Shown here: positions 31,980 to 41,828 of the stretch, one piece after another | How positions within the stretch are numbered: the stretch's first letter is position 1 | Layout: each line of letters opens with the position of its first letter | Source: Laburnicola sp. R22_1 | Taxonomy: Eukaryota > Ascomycota > Dothideomycetes > Pleosporales > Didymosphaeriaceae | Length of the DNA: 64,000 nucleotides | Direction of reading: 5' to 3' | Assembly: GCA_014281115.1 (NCBI GenBank) | Contig: JACONQ010000006.1 | Location: 3,348,001 to 3,412,000, forward strand | The notes under the pieces: generated by a model | The model's input: only the letters and a program-made list of their open reading frames with translations | The model's database searches: none | Told to the model about the DNA's origin: nothing | Position numbers and translations under genes: made by a program

Positions 31980-32970
31980 ATGCCCAACATCCTAGCCTCC
32001 ATCTCCCTCTACGGCTGGCGCGAAACATTCCGTTCGCTCCGCAACCGCGAAATTCCCCTCCGCTACGAACCGGCCCAACCTCGCAACGACTACGTGCTTA
32101 TCCGGCGGCGCGACAGCCAAGGACAACCGACTCCCGCAGCCAGTTACCGGGCCCTCGGCGCGCATCATGAGAATCTGGCAGCAAACACTTATAAGAGGGT
32201 TCATGATGGAAAGGAGCCTTCTCAGAATGAGGAGGAGGAGCTTATGCTAGGGAAGAAGAGCGTAGTGAGTGATGGTAGACATAGTCGGAAGCTGACGCGA
32301 AGGGAGAGGGAGAAGAGGGATAGAGAGTCTAGGGAGAGTCGTGTATGGGCCTGCTGCTTGGGCTCTCTACCCTCGTTTCGTTTCATTTTCATGGTTGGCT
32401 TGCATGGCTGAACAGTGAGGGCAGGGCGATGCACCAGCGGACGAAGAGACAAGACCGAGAGGTGGTAGTCACTCGACACAGCTCTCCAAACCAGCCAAGG
32501 TCAAAACAAAGATCAAAAAGGAGCTGGTCCGCCGGTCCACGGTTCGTTCGAATGAAATTGCTCTTATGGGCGACTCAGCAGGATCTTCGGATGCTGTCAA
32601 CCAGCGCTCAAGGGGAAAGAGACACGCACCCGGACCGAAAGATGCACCACAAAGGAGCGCAATACTACAGCCTGGAATGAGTGCACGGGATTCTCAGAAA
32701 TTTGTCTTTGGTGAAGATAGCGCTATGCCGGAAGATTCAGATGCAGAGGAGAAAGACGAGGCTGCCGCGCAGGGTGCGGCATCAGACGGACCAGTTCACA
32801 GGGCGCAATCGAGCCAGAGTGCTAGTGGACTCGGAAGCCCTGAGCATGCGCATTTGGTTGAAGATATGGAGACGCACGGAGGTCGAGAAGTGCGCACGGC
32901 ACAGGCGCCGGACATGGAGCGAGAGGCTGTGGGGAGGTTCAGGGTGCAGCGAAGGGAAGATTGGCAGTGA
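31980..32970 (+). CDS. hypothetical basic, disordered protein
   Basis: ATG at 31980 in a strong context (cccaccATGCCC). Exon 1 is 31980-32342, the intron 32343-32424 (GTATGG...GGCAG) and exon 2 32425-32970, giving 302 residues in one frame. It begins MPNILASISLYGWRETFRSL and has a basic run KLTRREREKRDRESRESR. The second exon is rich in R, S, D, E and Q (KVKTKIKKELVRRSTVR, PEDSDAEEKDEAAAQG). No domain is recognised. The charged disordered composition would fit a nuclear or RNA-associated protein, but this is a guess. The intron is supported by the change of frame and by loss of a stop. Confidence 0.45.
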
Positions 32971-33582
32971 AGTTGAAGACGGGAAGGGAGAGGACAAGGC
33001 AAGGATGCTCTGCGGTGATGGAGCAAGAGATGGGGTGTAAAGAGATGACTGTCGATACCGGGTCCTTGGATAGGGGACATGCGCTGGACGAGAGAGGTCG
33101 TTCTCGTTATACATTCGTGTCATGGCCACAATATCTCCTCTTCGTTCGTACATGTTGATGCACTGGACTGCGTGGTTCCAGCAAAGCGTTGATGCTCGCC
33201 ATGGTGCCTCCAGGGGTCCCCCGTGAAGAGCTTCACCCGCGACTGGGGGAGCCGCACTATAGGCAGTGTCGATGACATGGGGGAGAAGCAGCCATCATGC
33301 CTCCATGATCCGCTTACACCACCAAAGCGCCAACGTCGATGGTGATGCATGGCACGAACCCCGCCGTCCCCCACGCCCAGCCCAAACCGGCAAGCGGCTC
33401 ACCACATGTGATGCACCCACGGCCCCGGGATGCCGCAGTCCTCGGCCGCACACACCCGCGCACCTTCTCCAAGCCGCGACAGCGCCCAACTGTCGCTGCT
33501 TGCCCCCAGTGGACCGCGTCTCAATGTAGCCCGCACGCGCGCCTCTGCTTCGACAAAACCCGCGCGACGCCCATCGCCCGCA
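32971..33582. other. intergenic, promoter of the GT31-like gene
   Basis: GC-rich upstream region. Overlapping frames are shadows without domains. Confidence 0.35.
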
Positions 33583-35157
33583 ATGCCGCTGTTTACGCCC
33601 TCGCGCGCCGTCCTCGTCCTCGTCTCCGTCCTCCTCGTCACCTTCCTGTGGACATTTGGGCTGTCGCACCGCTATGCGACGCCTTCGCTGCCCGTTATCA
33701 GCCATGGCCGGCCGCAGGAGCAGCCGCTGGGGGGACATGCGGGCCCGGACTCGCTGCGAGGGACGCCCGGCGGGGGAGAGGGCACGGCGGATGCTGGGAC
33801 GCTTGCAGGCAGCAAAGAAGAGGGCCAATCTGCAACGTGGGAGACAGAAGCTGTGTCTGGCGCGGCCGTGTCGCCCTCGTCCGAGGACGTCGGCCCTGAA
33901 AAGAGCTGCAAAGACGCGCGTGGTGCGGCCCACGTCATGCTCGTTGTGCGCACGAGCAAAGCCGAAATGCACAAGACGCTGCCTCCGCACCTCGTGACGC
34001 TGCTTTCATGCGCGGCCGACTTCGCCATCTTCAGCGACTATGCGGGCAGCATCGACGGCGTCCCCGTGTACGATGCGCTCGACGCCATCGCGAATACGAC
34101 GCGGGCAAAGCACGACGAGTTCCGCGAGTACGACAAGCTCCAGGCGGACGCGGCCTACCAGCCCAGCGTAGAAGCGACAAAAGCGCTGGACAAATGGAAG
34201 TTCCTCCCCATGGTGCACAAAACAGCTATGAAGAGTCCACGCCACAGATTCTACGTCTTCATCGAACCCGACACGAGCCTGAGCTGGACGAATCTACTCC
34301 AGTGGCTTGACCGGCTCGACTACCGGATCCCATACTACAGCGGCGTACCAGCCGTCATCCAGGACAGGGCGTACGCGCAAGCCGGATCCGGGATATTGCT
34401 TTCCCAAGCCACGCTCCAGCAGTACGCGAACATGTACGAAGAGCGCTACGCAACCGAGTGGGAAACCCGTGTTGGAACGTCGTGCTGCGGCGACCTCGTC
34501 CTCGCGACAGCGATGCAGCAATCGCGCGTCGAGTTCTACGCCTCCCTCCCGCTGCTGCAGCCCGAGACGCCCAGCACCCTAGCCTGGACGCGAAAACACT
34601 GGTGCTCCCCCGTCGTCTCGTGGTATCGCATGTCTGCCGCGGAGAACGACGTCTTCAGCGAGACGCACAGAGAATGGACGCGCAAACATGGCTGGGCAGC
34701 GCCGTACGTGCACCGCAATGCGTTCCTTGACTTTGTGAGCCCGCATCTCGCAGATAGGATGGAAGACTGGGACAATGTGTCGTCGGACACACTTATTAAA
34801 GGGGAGCCTGGCACTCGGGAAATCTTGACGAAACAAGTCGCAGACCAGCACCCGAAGAGAGACGAGTCAGACGCGCCGAAGCTCAAACGCGAAGCCCCCA
34901 CTGGCGTCCCGACAGCCGCCGACAGCGTTTCAAACTGCCAATCCGTCTGCCAAGATATGTCCGATTGTCTGCAGTGGAAATACACTGCCAGAGGCGACGG
35001 TGAGTGCCATCTCGGCACAACGCTTCGCTTGGGGCAGAAAGTCGAGTCGCAGAAAGACGGGGACAAGTGGACCAGCGGGTGGATGGTAGAGCGTGTGCGG
35101 GGCGTGACGGAGGAGTGGGGGAGGTGTGAGGATGTGGAGTGGAAGTTTGATCAGTAG
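33583..35157 (+). CDS. GT31-like type II membrane glycosyltransferase with PAN-like C-terminus
   Basis: Single exon, 524 residues. I start at MPLFTPSRAVLVLVSVLL because it places one transmembrane helix (about residues 9-27) right after a short basic cytosolic tail, the type II topology of Golgi transferases. The stem is low-complexity (GGEGTADAGTLAGS). The catalytic domain has HVMLVVRTSKAEMHKTLPPH, DFAIFSDYAG, DKWKFLPMVHKT, YVFIEPDTSLSW (acidic ExD in place of DxD, as in fungal GT31/DUF604 proteins) and CCGDLVLA. A PAN/apple-like Cys pattern ends the protein (NCQSVCQDMSDCLQWKY ... GECHLGT). Probable role: glycan extension in the Golgi; donor and acceptor unknown. Confidence 0.82.
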   Translation: MPLFTPSRAVLVLVSVLLVTFLWTFGLSHRYATPSLPVISHGRPQEQPLGGHAGPDSLRGTPGGGEGTADAGTLAGSKEEGQSATWETEAVSGAAVSPSSEDVGPEKSCKDARGAAHVMLVVRTSKAEMHKTLPPHLVTLLSCAADFAIFSDYAGSIDGVPVYDALDAIANTTRAKHDEFREYDKLQADAAYQPSVEATKALDKWKFLPMVHKTAMKSPRHRFYVFIEPDTSLSWTNLLQWLDRLDYRIPYYSGVPAVIQDRAYAQAGSGILLSQATLQQYANMYEERYATEWETRVGTSCCGDLVLATAMQQSRVEFYASLPLLQPETPSTLAWTRKHWCSPVVSWYRMSAAENDVFSETHREWTRKHGWAAPYVHRNAFLDFVSPHLADRMEDWDNVSSDTLIKGEPGTREILTKQVADQHPKRDESDAPKLKREAPTGVPTAADSVSNCQSVCQDMSDCLQWKYTARGDGECHLGTTLRLGQKVESQKDGDKWTSGWMVERVRGVTEEWGRCEDVEWKFDQ

Positions 35158-35701
35158 GATGGGTTGTGGAAGGTTTTTTTCTTCTTTTTTTTTCTTGTGT
35201 GTGGTTGCGTTGGGGTTTTTTGATTGGGTGGGTAAGATAAGTCGGCGTGTCCTTGTTGTGTGTGTGTTTTAGCGGGTTGGTTTGGTGTATTACTATGGTA
35301 TTGCTTGCTTGCAAGGTTATGAAGTGTGGCGCGCGCCAAGACCGCCAAGCTCGCTTAGGCTTGCTTAGCTGTTCGAACGCACGCTTTTTTGTGATCACCT
35401 TTTTGTGCTCTTTTTGTTTACTAAGCAGGGGGCTCTGCCTTTTTTAGTCATATTATTTAAGATGAAAGCCTTTGTCGTTCTACCCCTAGGTAGTTAATTT
35501 AACGCCACATGAAGTGTGGTGAGGTTTAGCTTTGTCTTGTGCTTTTATGAGTGTTGTGCGGGTGACCCGGTGTTCATGTCCATGTAATGTGCTAATCAGA
35601 CTTTGCATAGATTTTTGCCAAGGCGACCCAGGTTTCCAGAACAAATATCTCACAAAGGCAATCCATCGACTAGCTAGGTAGAGTCAGAACAGTTCAGCAC
35701 T
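35158..35701. other. intergenic, T-rich
   Basis: T-rich 3' flank of the GT31-like gene with poly-T and GTGT tracts (35170-35290). No gene seen. Confidence 0.35.
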
Positions 35702-36226
35702 TCAGATTGCTTTACACATGCTCGACCATGTACGGAGATCTTGGATTGTATTTGGGTGGTTGAACATGAACTTCATCAGTGTCGACTTCCCAGAGCCTAG
35801 CTTTCCAGCTATTTGAAAAATAACGTCCTCTTGGGACAACCAAGTACGTAGAAGCGTCCGGCATCTAGCCATGCCGTTAGAATCGTCAGAGTCGTCGTCA
35901 GAGTCGTCGTCAGAGTCGTCGCCAGAGCCGTCATTAGCGTCATCCTGGAGGAGCCAACGGAAGTTCGATGATGGGCTTTGTCGATGGCGTCAAAGCGTCG
36001 GTGGACATCAGGATGTTCCAAGATCACGCAAGATGTACGGCTGGGCGATAGCTTCTTTCACTGCTTGTGAAATTCGCAGGACTTTTTGAACCTCTTCTAG
36101 AACCTCTTGGCTGAACGTCGAGATGGAGGGCAATCCACGCAGTTCTTTAAATTTTTTGGGTAGAGCCCGTATGGCATCCGATTGGGTGCTAGACTTTGCT
36201 GCAAGAGATATTAGACGGTCCCTCAT
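35702..36226 (-). pseudogene. NLR (NACHT-type) relic with intact P-loop
   Basis: Read on the minus strand, the pieces are: a helical N-terminal segment (FSQEVLEEVQKVLRISQAVK); after a frameshift, HPDVHRRFDAIDKAHHRT; after a second shift, FRWLLQDDANDG, an Asp/Ser repeat, TLLRTWLSQEDVIFQIAGKL and GSGKSTLMKFMFNHPNT, ending WSSMCKAI and a stop at 35704-35702. The order (RFDxIxxAHxxTFxWLL, then GKxGSGKST) is that of fungal STAND/NLR proteins just before and at the Walker A motif. Everything after the P-loop is missing and two one-base frame changes break the rest. NLRs of this type act in heterokaryon incompatibility or immunity. This copy is dead. Confidence 0.75.
35880..35935. repeat. 9-bp microsatellite encoding Asp/Ser in the NLR relic
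   Basis: Tandem GTCGTCAGA units give (D-D-S-D)n in the minus-strand frame between the AHxxTFxWLL and P-loop segments, an unusual acidic insertion. Confidence 0.7.
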
Positions 36227-36536
36227 AGTGTGGGCAAATCTTGTATACGAAAATCATTTCGCATTGAAAATCAGTCTGATAAAGGTTACCGCATTAAAAT
36301 ACGCCTGTCACCCGTTGAAAAGTTGAAATTTTGACAAAATCGTTTTAAACAACCCCTATTGCGCGCTACTGTGGACATGGGAGTGCCGACCATGTAAGGG
36401 TGTCACTAGGGCACCTAATAAATAAATAGTAATAAATTAAATTACTATTTACTTTTATTTTATAAACCCCTACGAATCTGTAAGGAGTAATACGGCTACT
36501 TTTAGGCGCTAAAGCGCTAGAAGTGCCTTATAAACT

Positions 36537-36604
36537 ATATCTACTATCTTTAAAGATAGTAGATATTACTCTATATCCTAGTAGATATATATATATATAT
36601 ATAT
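36537..36604. repeat. perfect 30-bp palindrome plus (AT)n microsatellite
   Basis: 36537-36566 is self-complementary (ATATCTACTATCTTT and its inverse). An (AT)n run follows at about 36586-36604. The surrounding 36.35-36.6 kb is AT-rich with GGCGCTAAAGCGC-type small inverted repeats, possibly a decayed repeat. Confidence 0.65.
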
Positions 36605-36626
36605 TAACTTTACTACTTGGCATGCT

Positions 36627-37693
36627 CTACCTAACAGCAAGCATAGCCACAGTTGCAACTCCAACTAACCACCCCCAAACACCCCTCTCAACAACCCGTC
36701 CAGCGCTCTCCCTATCCCCATTCAACAAATTTCCAAGCAGCGTACTTGTGGAGTTCCCGCTCCCAGACGCGGGCCGGAGCTTGCACCGGCGCTTGCTGCC
36801 TCGACCCCTGCACCTACGCCTCTGCCCCGTATCCTCACTCCCCGCAACCACCCGCTCGTTGATCCACGGCTCGTCCAGCAGCTCCGACGCCGCGGCCGGC
36901 GCGGCGTTGTCTGTCGTATTGAATAGCAGCCGCATGGTGCCATCACCCGAGTCGATTTCGGGGGGAAGCTCCACAGTGGCGCCGTCATCGCGGGCAGTGC
37001 TGGGGATGAGTTGATGGTCAAGACTGGTGCCGAGGCGGGTGGTGCCCGAAGCGGAGGTTAGGTTGGTGGTCATGGTGCAGAGAGCTTCGGGGCCGGAACA
37101 GCGGTCGGCGTCGAAGAAGAGAAGGGCGTAGCTACCTGGGAGGCGGGCGGAGGTGCCCACGCGGGCGGCGAGGACGGATTTTTCGGTGCCTGCTAAGAGT
37201 TATATTGGGAGTGAAGGGTGGACCGATATAATGCGCAATGAGAAAACAGGGTATTAGAAACTAGGTGCAAAGGGAGGATTGATGAAAGGGTTCCATCTAT
37301 AAGAACGAGACCCGTGCGTAAGAGTCCCTATCTAAGGGACCGGTACTTAAAGGCCTTTACAAAAAATATTGGTGCATAAAAGGCGGGGCATAAGATACAA
37401 GTACACTGGAGAGAAACGTGCATGAATAACGAAACTGCACGATAAAGGTACAGTAGCCAGGAGACCAAGGAGAATAATAATTATGGAACAGCACAAATAA
37501 AAATCTGAGAAGCAGAATGCAACATTAGAGGGGAGAAGTGCATAGGAGAATCATCGTAACAGGAGAGAGGAAGGACCTTACCCTCGTTAACAGTGAAGAA
37601 GTCGACAGTAAGGTTGTTCATAGAAGGCTCCATTGCCGCGTGCGCTAGACCGACCAGCGGTATCAATACGACAAGGCTCATTGTAAAGTGCAT
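36627..37693 (-). CDS. secreted, putatively GPI-anchored protein of unknown function
   Basis: Exon 1 is 37693-37582 (MHFTMSLVVLIPLVGLAHAA signal peptide, then MEPSMNNLTVDFFTVNEG), with a 392-bp intron at 37581-37190, unusually long for this window. Exon 2 is 37189-36627 (GTEKSVLAARVGTSARLPGS ... ALLFFDADRCSGPEALCTM). Codon phase 1 matches on both sides. It has several N-glycosylation sites (NLT, NTT, NST), a basic stretch RRRCRGRGSKRRCK, and a hydrophobic C-terminal end (WGWLVGVATVAMLAVR) preceded by small residues, as for a GPI signal. No enzyme motif is seen. Small-exon alternatives inside the long intron cannot be excluded. Confidence 0.55.
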
Positions 37694-38536
37694 TTTGGTA
37701 AGATAACTAAAAGAAGAGAAAGAATGAAGAGGTAGGCAATCAACGAACAAGATGTTGAGAAATAATTGAAATGATCGGGAATGTGGAGTTAAGGCAAATA
37801 TGCTCTTAAAGGAAGAGTGGCCTTTGTGGATTCTCGCCCGGCCCCCGTTATGTCCTGCTACCTCAATCGTTACAACCAACATGTTTTTGTTGGTGGAGGG
37901 GCCGAAATTCTTTTTTTCGGGCGATATGTACCAAGACCTCCTGCTACCTCAGTCAACCTCACCATCCTCACTGACTCAATGCCCTTTAATGCATGTGACC
38001 GCATGAGCCAAATTCTCTAGTTGAGACAGATATGCTTACGAGAACTTGAAGTTTGAACCGCATGATGCGCAGACTTTGGAAACTCGAAGGCGCATCGACG
38101 TTAGGCCTGAATCCCAAGGCTAACTTACCTAAACAGGAAGAATGCTGGAACAAGTTCACGGAGAAACAGGTGAACAAAGTCATGGTTGTTCCGTCTGCCA
38201 AGTGCACACCACTGCCTGCTACATGTCGGATCGCCTTCGGACCTTTATTACCCCGTGGGTTGGGGCTACAAGCGAGGTCACGCTCGCCAAGGAAGTTTCG
38301 TCATGACTCTTGCCACGTGCATGATTGTGACGCAAGGCTTGGCATGGGGGAGTACCGTGCTCACTCAACCAATCGTAGTACAAGGAAGTATAACGTCTAC
38401 TCGGCCCCATGCGGCTGATAGTCAGTTTTTCTTCGGAACAGGAGCACAGCGTTTCATGCAGTAAAATCGGAGATCGGAGATTGCAAGGGGCCGAGCACAG
38501 GTGCTGCTTACCTAAGGTAGTAATGAGTTCTTCGGC
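37694..38536. other. intergenic, no supported gene
   Basis: Short frames only. Contains the promoter of the secreted-protein gene and unique sequence up to the satellite. Confidence 0.35.
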
Positions 38537-39047
38537 CAGTTTCACGGCGCTATAGGAAACCGCACAATGTTCACAATGATGCTCCGACCTCACCCGTACC
38601 GTATACGCAACTCTATCATCATGCTGTGATGCTTGGCAATGAAAGAGACGGATTCTTCGACCTTTTGCACCTGTTTCACGGCGCTATAGGAAACCGCACA
38701 ATGTTCACGACGATGCTCCAACCTCACCCGTACCGTATACGCAACTCTATCATCATGCTGTGATGCTTGGCAATGAAAGAGACGGATTCTTCGACCTTTT
38801 GCACCTGTTTTACGGCGCTATAGGAAACCGCACGATGCTCACGACGATGCTCCGACCTTACTCGTACGCAACTCTATCATCATGCTGTGACGCTTGGCAA
38901 TAAAAGAGACGGATTCTTCGACCTTTTGCACCTGTTTCACGGCGCTATAGGAAACTGCACAATGCTCACGACGATGCTCCGACCTTACTCGTACGCAACT
39001 CTATCATCATGCTGTGACGCTTGGCAATAAAAGAGACGGATTCTTGG
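38537..39047. repeat. tandem satellite, four copies of 134/134/127/~116 bp
   Basis: Copies start at 38537, 38671, 38805 and 38932. Each begins C(T/A)GTTTCACGGCGCTATAGG and contains GCAACTCTATCATCATGCTG and AAGAGACGGATTCTTCG. Copies 3 and 4 share an internal deletion (loss of the ACCGTATAC segment). The array ends about 290 bp upstream of the repeat-precursor gene. Confidence 0.92.
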
Positions 39048-39099
39048 CTGTTGAACCTCGACCTGCAGTTGGGGCAGGCACAGATTGGGGGCACGCGGG

Positions 39100-39336
39100 C
39101 TTGTATAAAGAGGAGACTCATCGCCGGCCATGAGAAAGCATCACAGCTACATTCACTCGCCTTCTCTCCTATACCTCTTCGCATCTCCTCTTTCGCTCAA
39201 TCTGCCGGTCAGATCAGCCTCTCTCACTTTCACTTCAATCGGGTCCGCCTCGCTCACTTTCTATCTTATCCGGCCTTTCCTTTTCGAATAACTTTCCACT
39301 TCCAACCTTTTAATACAATCAACGAAAACATTCAAA
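39100..39336 (+). promoter_or_regulatory. proximal promoter and 5' UTR of the repeat precursor
   Basis: A TATA-like TATAAAG lies at 39104-39110, followed by pyrimidine-rich CTCTCACTTTC and CCTTTCC tracts and an A-rich ACAATCAACGAAAACATTCAAA leader directly before the ATG at 39337, a good fungal translation context. Confidence 0.5.
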
Positions 39337-41196
39337 ATGCGCGCCTCTACCGTCGCTGCCATCCTCGCCTTCACGGCTGGCATGACTTTTGCCGCTCCCG
39401 TCGCCGCTCCCCAGCGCGGCCGTGGTCGCCGGATTGGCGATGCCCTCGAGGGTGTCTCCAACGGTGCTGGAATCGTCGCTGATGGCATCTTAATCAACGA
39501 TGCACTTAGTTCCGACCAGCCTGCTAAGCGCGAACCTCAGCGTGGTCGTGGACGCCGGATTGGCGATGCCCTCGAGGGTGTCTCCAACGGTGCTGGAATC
39601 GTCGCTGATGGCATCTTAATCAACGATGCACTTAGTTCCGACCAGCCTGCTAAGCGCGAACCTCAGCGTGGTCGTGGACGCCGGATTGGCGATGCCCTCG
39701 AGGGTGTCTCCAACGGTGCTGGAATCGTCGCTGATGGCATCTTAATCAACGATGCACTTAGTTCCGACCAGCCTGCTAAGCGCGAACCTCAGCGTGGTCG
39801 TGGACGCCCGATTGGCGATGCCATCGAGGGTGTCTCCAACGGCGCTGGAATTGTCGCTGATGGCATCTTAATTAACGACGCGCTCAATCCTGCTAAGCGC
39901 GAAGCTCGTGGACGCCGCATTGGGGATGCCATCGAGGGTGTCTCCAACGGCGCTGGAATTGTTGCTGATGGCATCTTAATCAACGACGCGCTCAATCCTG
40001 CTAAGCGCGAAGCTCGTGGACGCCGCATTGGGGATGCCATCGAGGGTGTCTCCAATGGCGCTGGAATTGTTGCTGATGGCATCTTAATCAACGACGCGCT
40101 CAATCCTGCTAAGCGCGAAGCTCGTGGACGCCGCATTGGCGATGCCATCGAGGGTGTCTCCAACGGCGCTGGAATTGTTGCTGATGGCATCTTAATCAAC
40201 GACGCGCTCAATCCTGCTAAGCGCGAAGCTCGTGGACGCCGCATTGGGGATGCCATCGAGGGTGTCTCCAATGGCGCTGGAATTGTTGCTGATGGCATCT
40301 TAATCAACGACGCGCTCAATCCTGCTAAGCGCGAAGCTCGTGGACGCCGCATTGGCGATGCCATCGAGGGTGTCTCCAACGGCGCTGGAATTGTTGCTGA
40401 TGGCATCTTAATCAACGACGCGCTCAATCCTGCTAAGCGCGAAGCTGAACCTCAGCGTGGTCGTGGACGCCGCATTGGCGATGCCCTCGAGGATGCCTCT
40501 AACGGCGCCAGCATCATTTCCGACGCTGTTCTTATCAACGACGCTATTAACGCTCCTGAGAAGCGTGAAGCCCAGCGTGGTCGCGGTCGCCGCATTGGCG
40601 ATGCCCTCGAGGGTGCCGCCAACGGCGCCGGCATCATTTCCGACGCTATTCTTATCAACGACGCTATTAACGCTCCTGAGAAGCGTGAAGCCCAGCGTGG
40701 TCGCGGTCGCCGCATTGGTGATGCCCTCGAGGGCACTGCAGATGCTGTTGGAGTGGTTTCAGACGGCCTGCTCATTAACGATATTATTAACGCTCCCGAG
40801 AAGCGTGAAGCCCAGCGTGGTCGCGGTCGCCGCATTGGTGATGCCCTTGAGGGCACTGCAGATGCTGTTGGAGTGGTTTCAGACGGCCTGCTCATTAACG
40901 ATATTATTAACGCTCCCGAGAAGCGTGAAGCCCAGCGTGGTCGCGGTCGCCGCATTGGTGATGCCCTTGAGGGCACTGCAGATGCTGTTGGAGTGGTTTC
41001 AGACGGCCTGCTCATCAACGATATTATTAACGCTCCCGAGAAGCGTGAAGCCCAGCGTGGTCTCAGTGGCTGCATTAGTGTTGCCCTTGAGGGCACTGCA
41101 GACGCTCCCGAGGAGTGTGAAGCTCGTATTGGAATTCCCGGGGCTTCAAACGACCGGCTCATTAACGACGTTGTTAACGCTCCCGAGAAGCGTTGA
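39337..41196 (+). CDS. secreted kexin-processed repeat precursor (KEP/RiPP-like), 15 units
   Basis: Single exon, 619 residues. A signal peptide (MRASTVAAILAFTAGMTFA) is followed by 15 units, each closed by Lys-Arg. Unit ends (residue): 65, 107, 149, 188, then five 36-residue units to 368, then 410, 450, 490, 530, 570 and 619. The unit theme is RGRGRRIGDALEG, then SNGAGIVADGILINDAL, with a spacer and KR. After KR comes EP, EA or EAEP, like the Glu-Ala/Glu-Pro spacers removed by a Ste13-type dipeptidyl peptidase after Kex2 in yeast alpha-factor. Expected products are 32-40-residue peptides with a cationic N-terminus and an amphipathic body; internal GRR sites might be cut too. Unit 15 is degenerate and contains two Cys. 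No UstY-type modifying enzyme is adjacent. Role (signal, surface-active, antimicrobial) is unknown. Confidence 0.9.
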   Translation: MRASTVAAILAFTAGMTFAAPVAAPQRGRGRRIGDALEGVSNGAGIVADGILINDALSSDQPAKREPQRGRGRRIGDALEGVSNGAGIVADGILINDALSSDQPAKREPQRGRGRRIGDALEGVSNGAGIVADGILINDALSSDQPAKREPQRGRGRPIGDAIEGVSNGAGIVADGILINDALNPAKREARGRRIGDAIEGVSNGAGIVADGILINDALNPAKREARGRRIGDAIEGVSNGAGIVADGILINDALNPAKREARGRRIGDAIEGVSNGAGIVADGILINDALNPAKREARGRRIGDAIEGVSNGAGIVADGILINDALNPAKREARGRRIGDAIEGVSNGAGIVADGILINDALNPAKREAEPQRGRGRRIGDALEDASNGASIISDAVLINDAINAPEKREAQRGRGRRIGDALEGAANGAGIISDAILINDAINAPEKREAQRGRGRRIGDALEGTADAVGVVSDGLLINDIINAPEKREAQRGRGRRIGDALEGTADAVGVVSDGLLINDIINAPEKREAQRGRGRRIGDALEGTADAVGVVSDGLLINDIINAPEKREAQRGLSGCISVALEGTADAPEECEARIGIPGASNDRLINDVVNAPEKR

Positions 41197-41820
41197 ACCC
41201 TAGCGTGGACGCTGCCGACCCCGTCGGCCTCCTCTCCGACGCCATAGATATATATCTGTTAGCAATCCATTTGTATTTTTAGTAATCTTCTGTGCAGCCA
41301 GCAGTCATTGTTTTGTGCTCGCGTCTCAAGCGGTGGGCTACCCATTGTTCTGGGCTACCTCGAACACGTTGCCTCAAAAGCACCTATTACAGCTACCATG
41401 ACTTAGCAGCCCCTAGTGATTAGAATAGTCTGGTATGATATAGCATGGAGGTTAAGCCATAACATGTTCGGAAAGCACGCGGGCCAGCCCGCAGTAGGTC
41501 CATCATCCAAGTAAAGTAAAAGTTCACCCCCTTACTTTATGGCTGACGAGAACCCTTTACTTTGTTTGGCCGCTCAACGCGACACCTTTACTTTACTTGG
41601 CATTGCTTGGTAACATTTCCCAATTTGGAATCTTTGATACATTTATGAGAGAATACCAGTTTGAAACCTCAACTTCCTTTCCACATGATCCAACGCTATC
41701 CAAAAACAGCCCTAGAGATGCATCCAAGCTAGAAGGTGAAAAGTAAAAACTATATATAGTGTATACTTCACGGCAAAGATAAAAATAACAGGTTACAGCG
41801 CAGATAAACCAAAAACTGCA
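41197..41820. other. 3' flank of the repeat precursor, no gene seen
   Basis: Contains paired, partly inverse CTTTACTTT / AAAGTAAAAG motifs around 41510-41600 but no coding frame of note. Confidence 0.35.
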
Positions 41821-41828
41821 TCCACGTC

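Noticed and set aside
38537..39047. CRISPR-like repeat array
   Set aside because: The repeats are contiguous 127-134 bp tandem copies without spacers, in a eukaryotic genome; it is a satellite.
39789..41162. Long minus-strand frames opposite the repeat precursor
   Set aside because: They are produced by the tandem repeats of the sense gene, lack a signal peptide or start, and simply mirror the 108- and 120-bp units.
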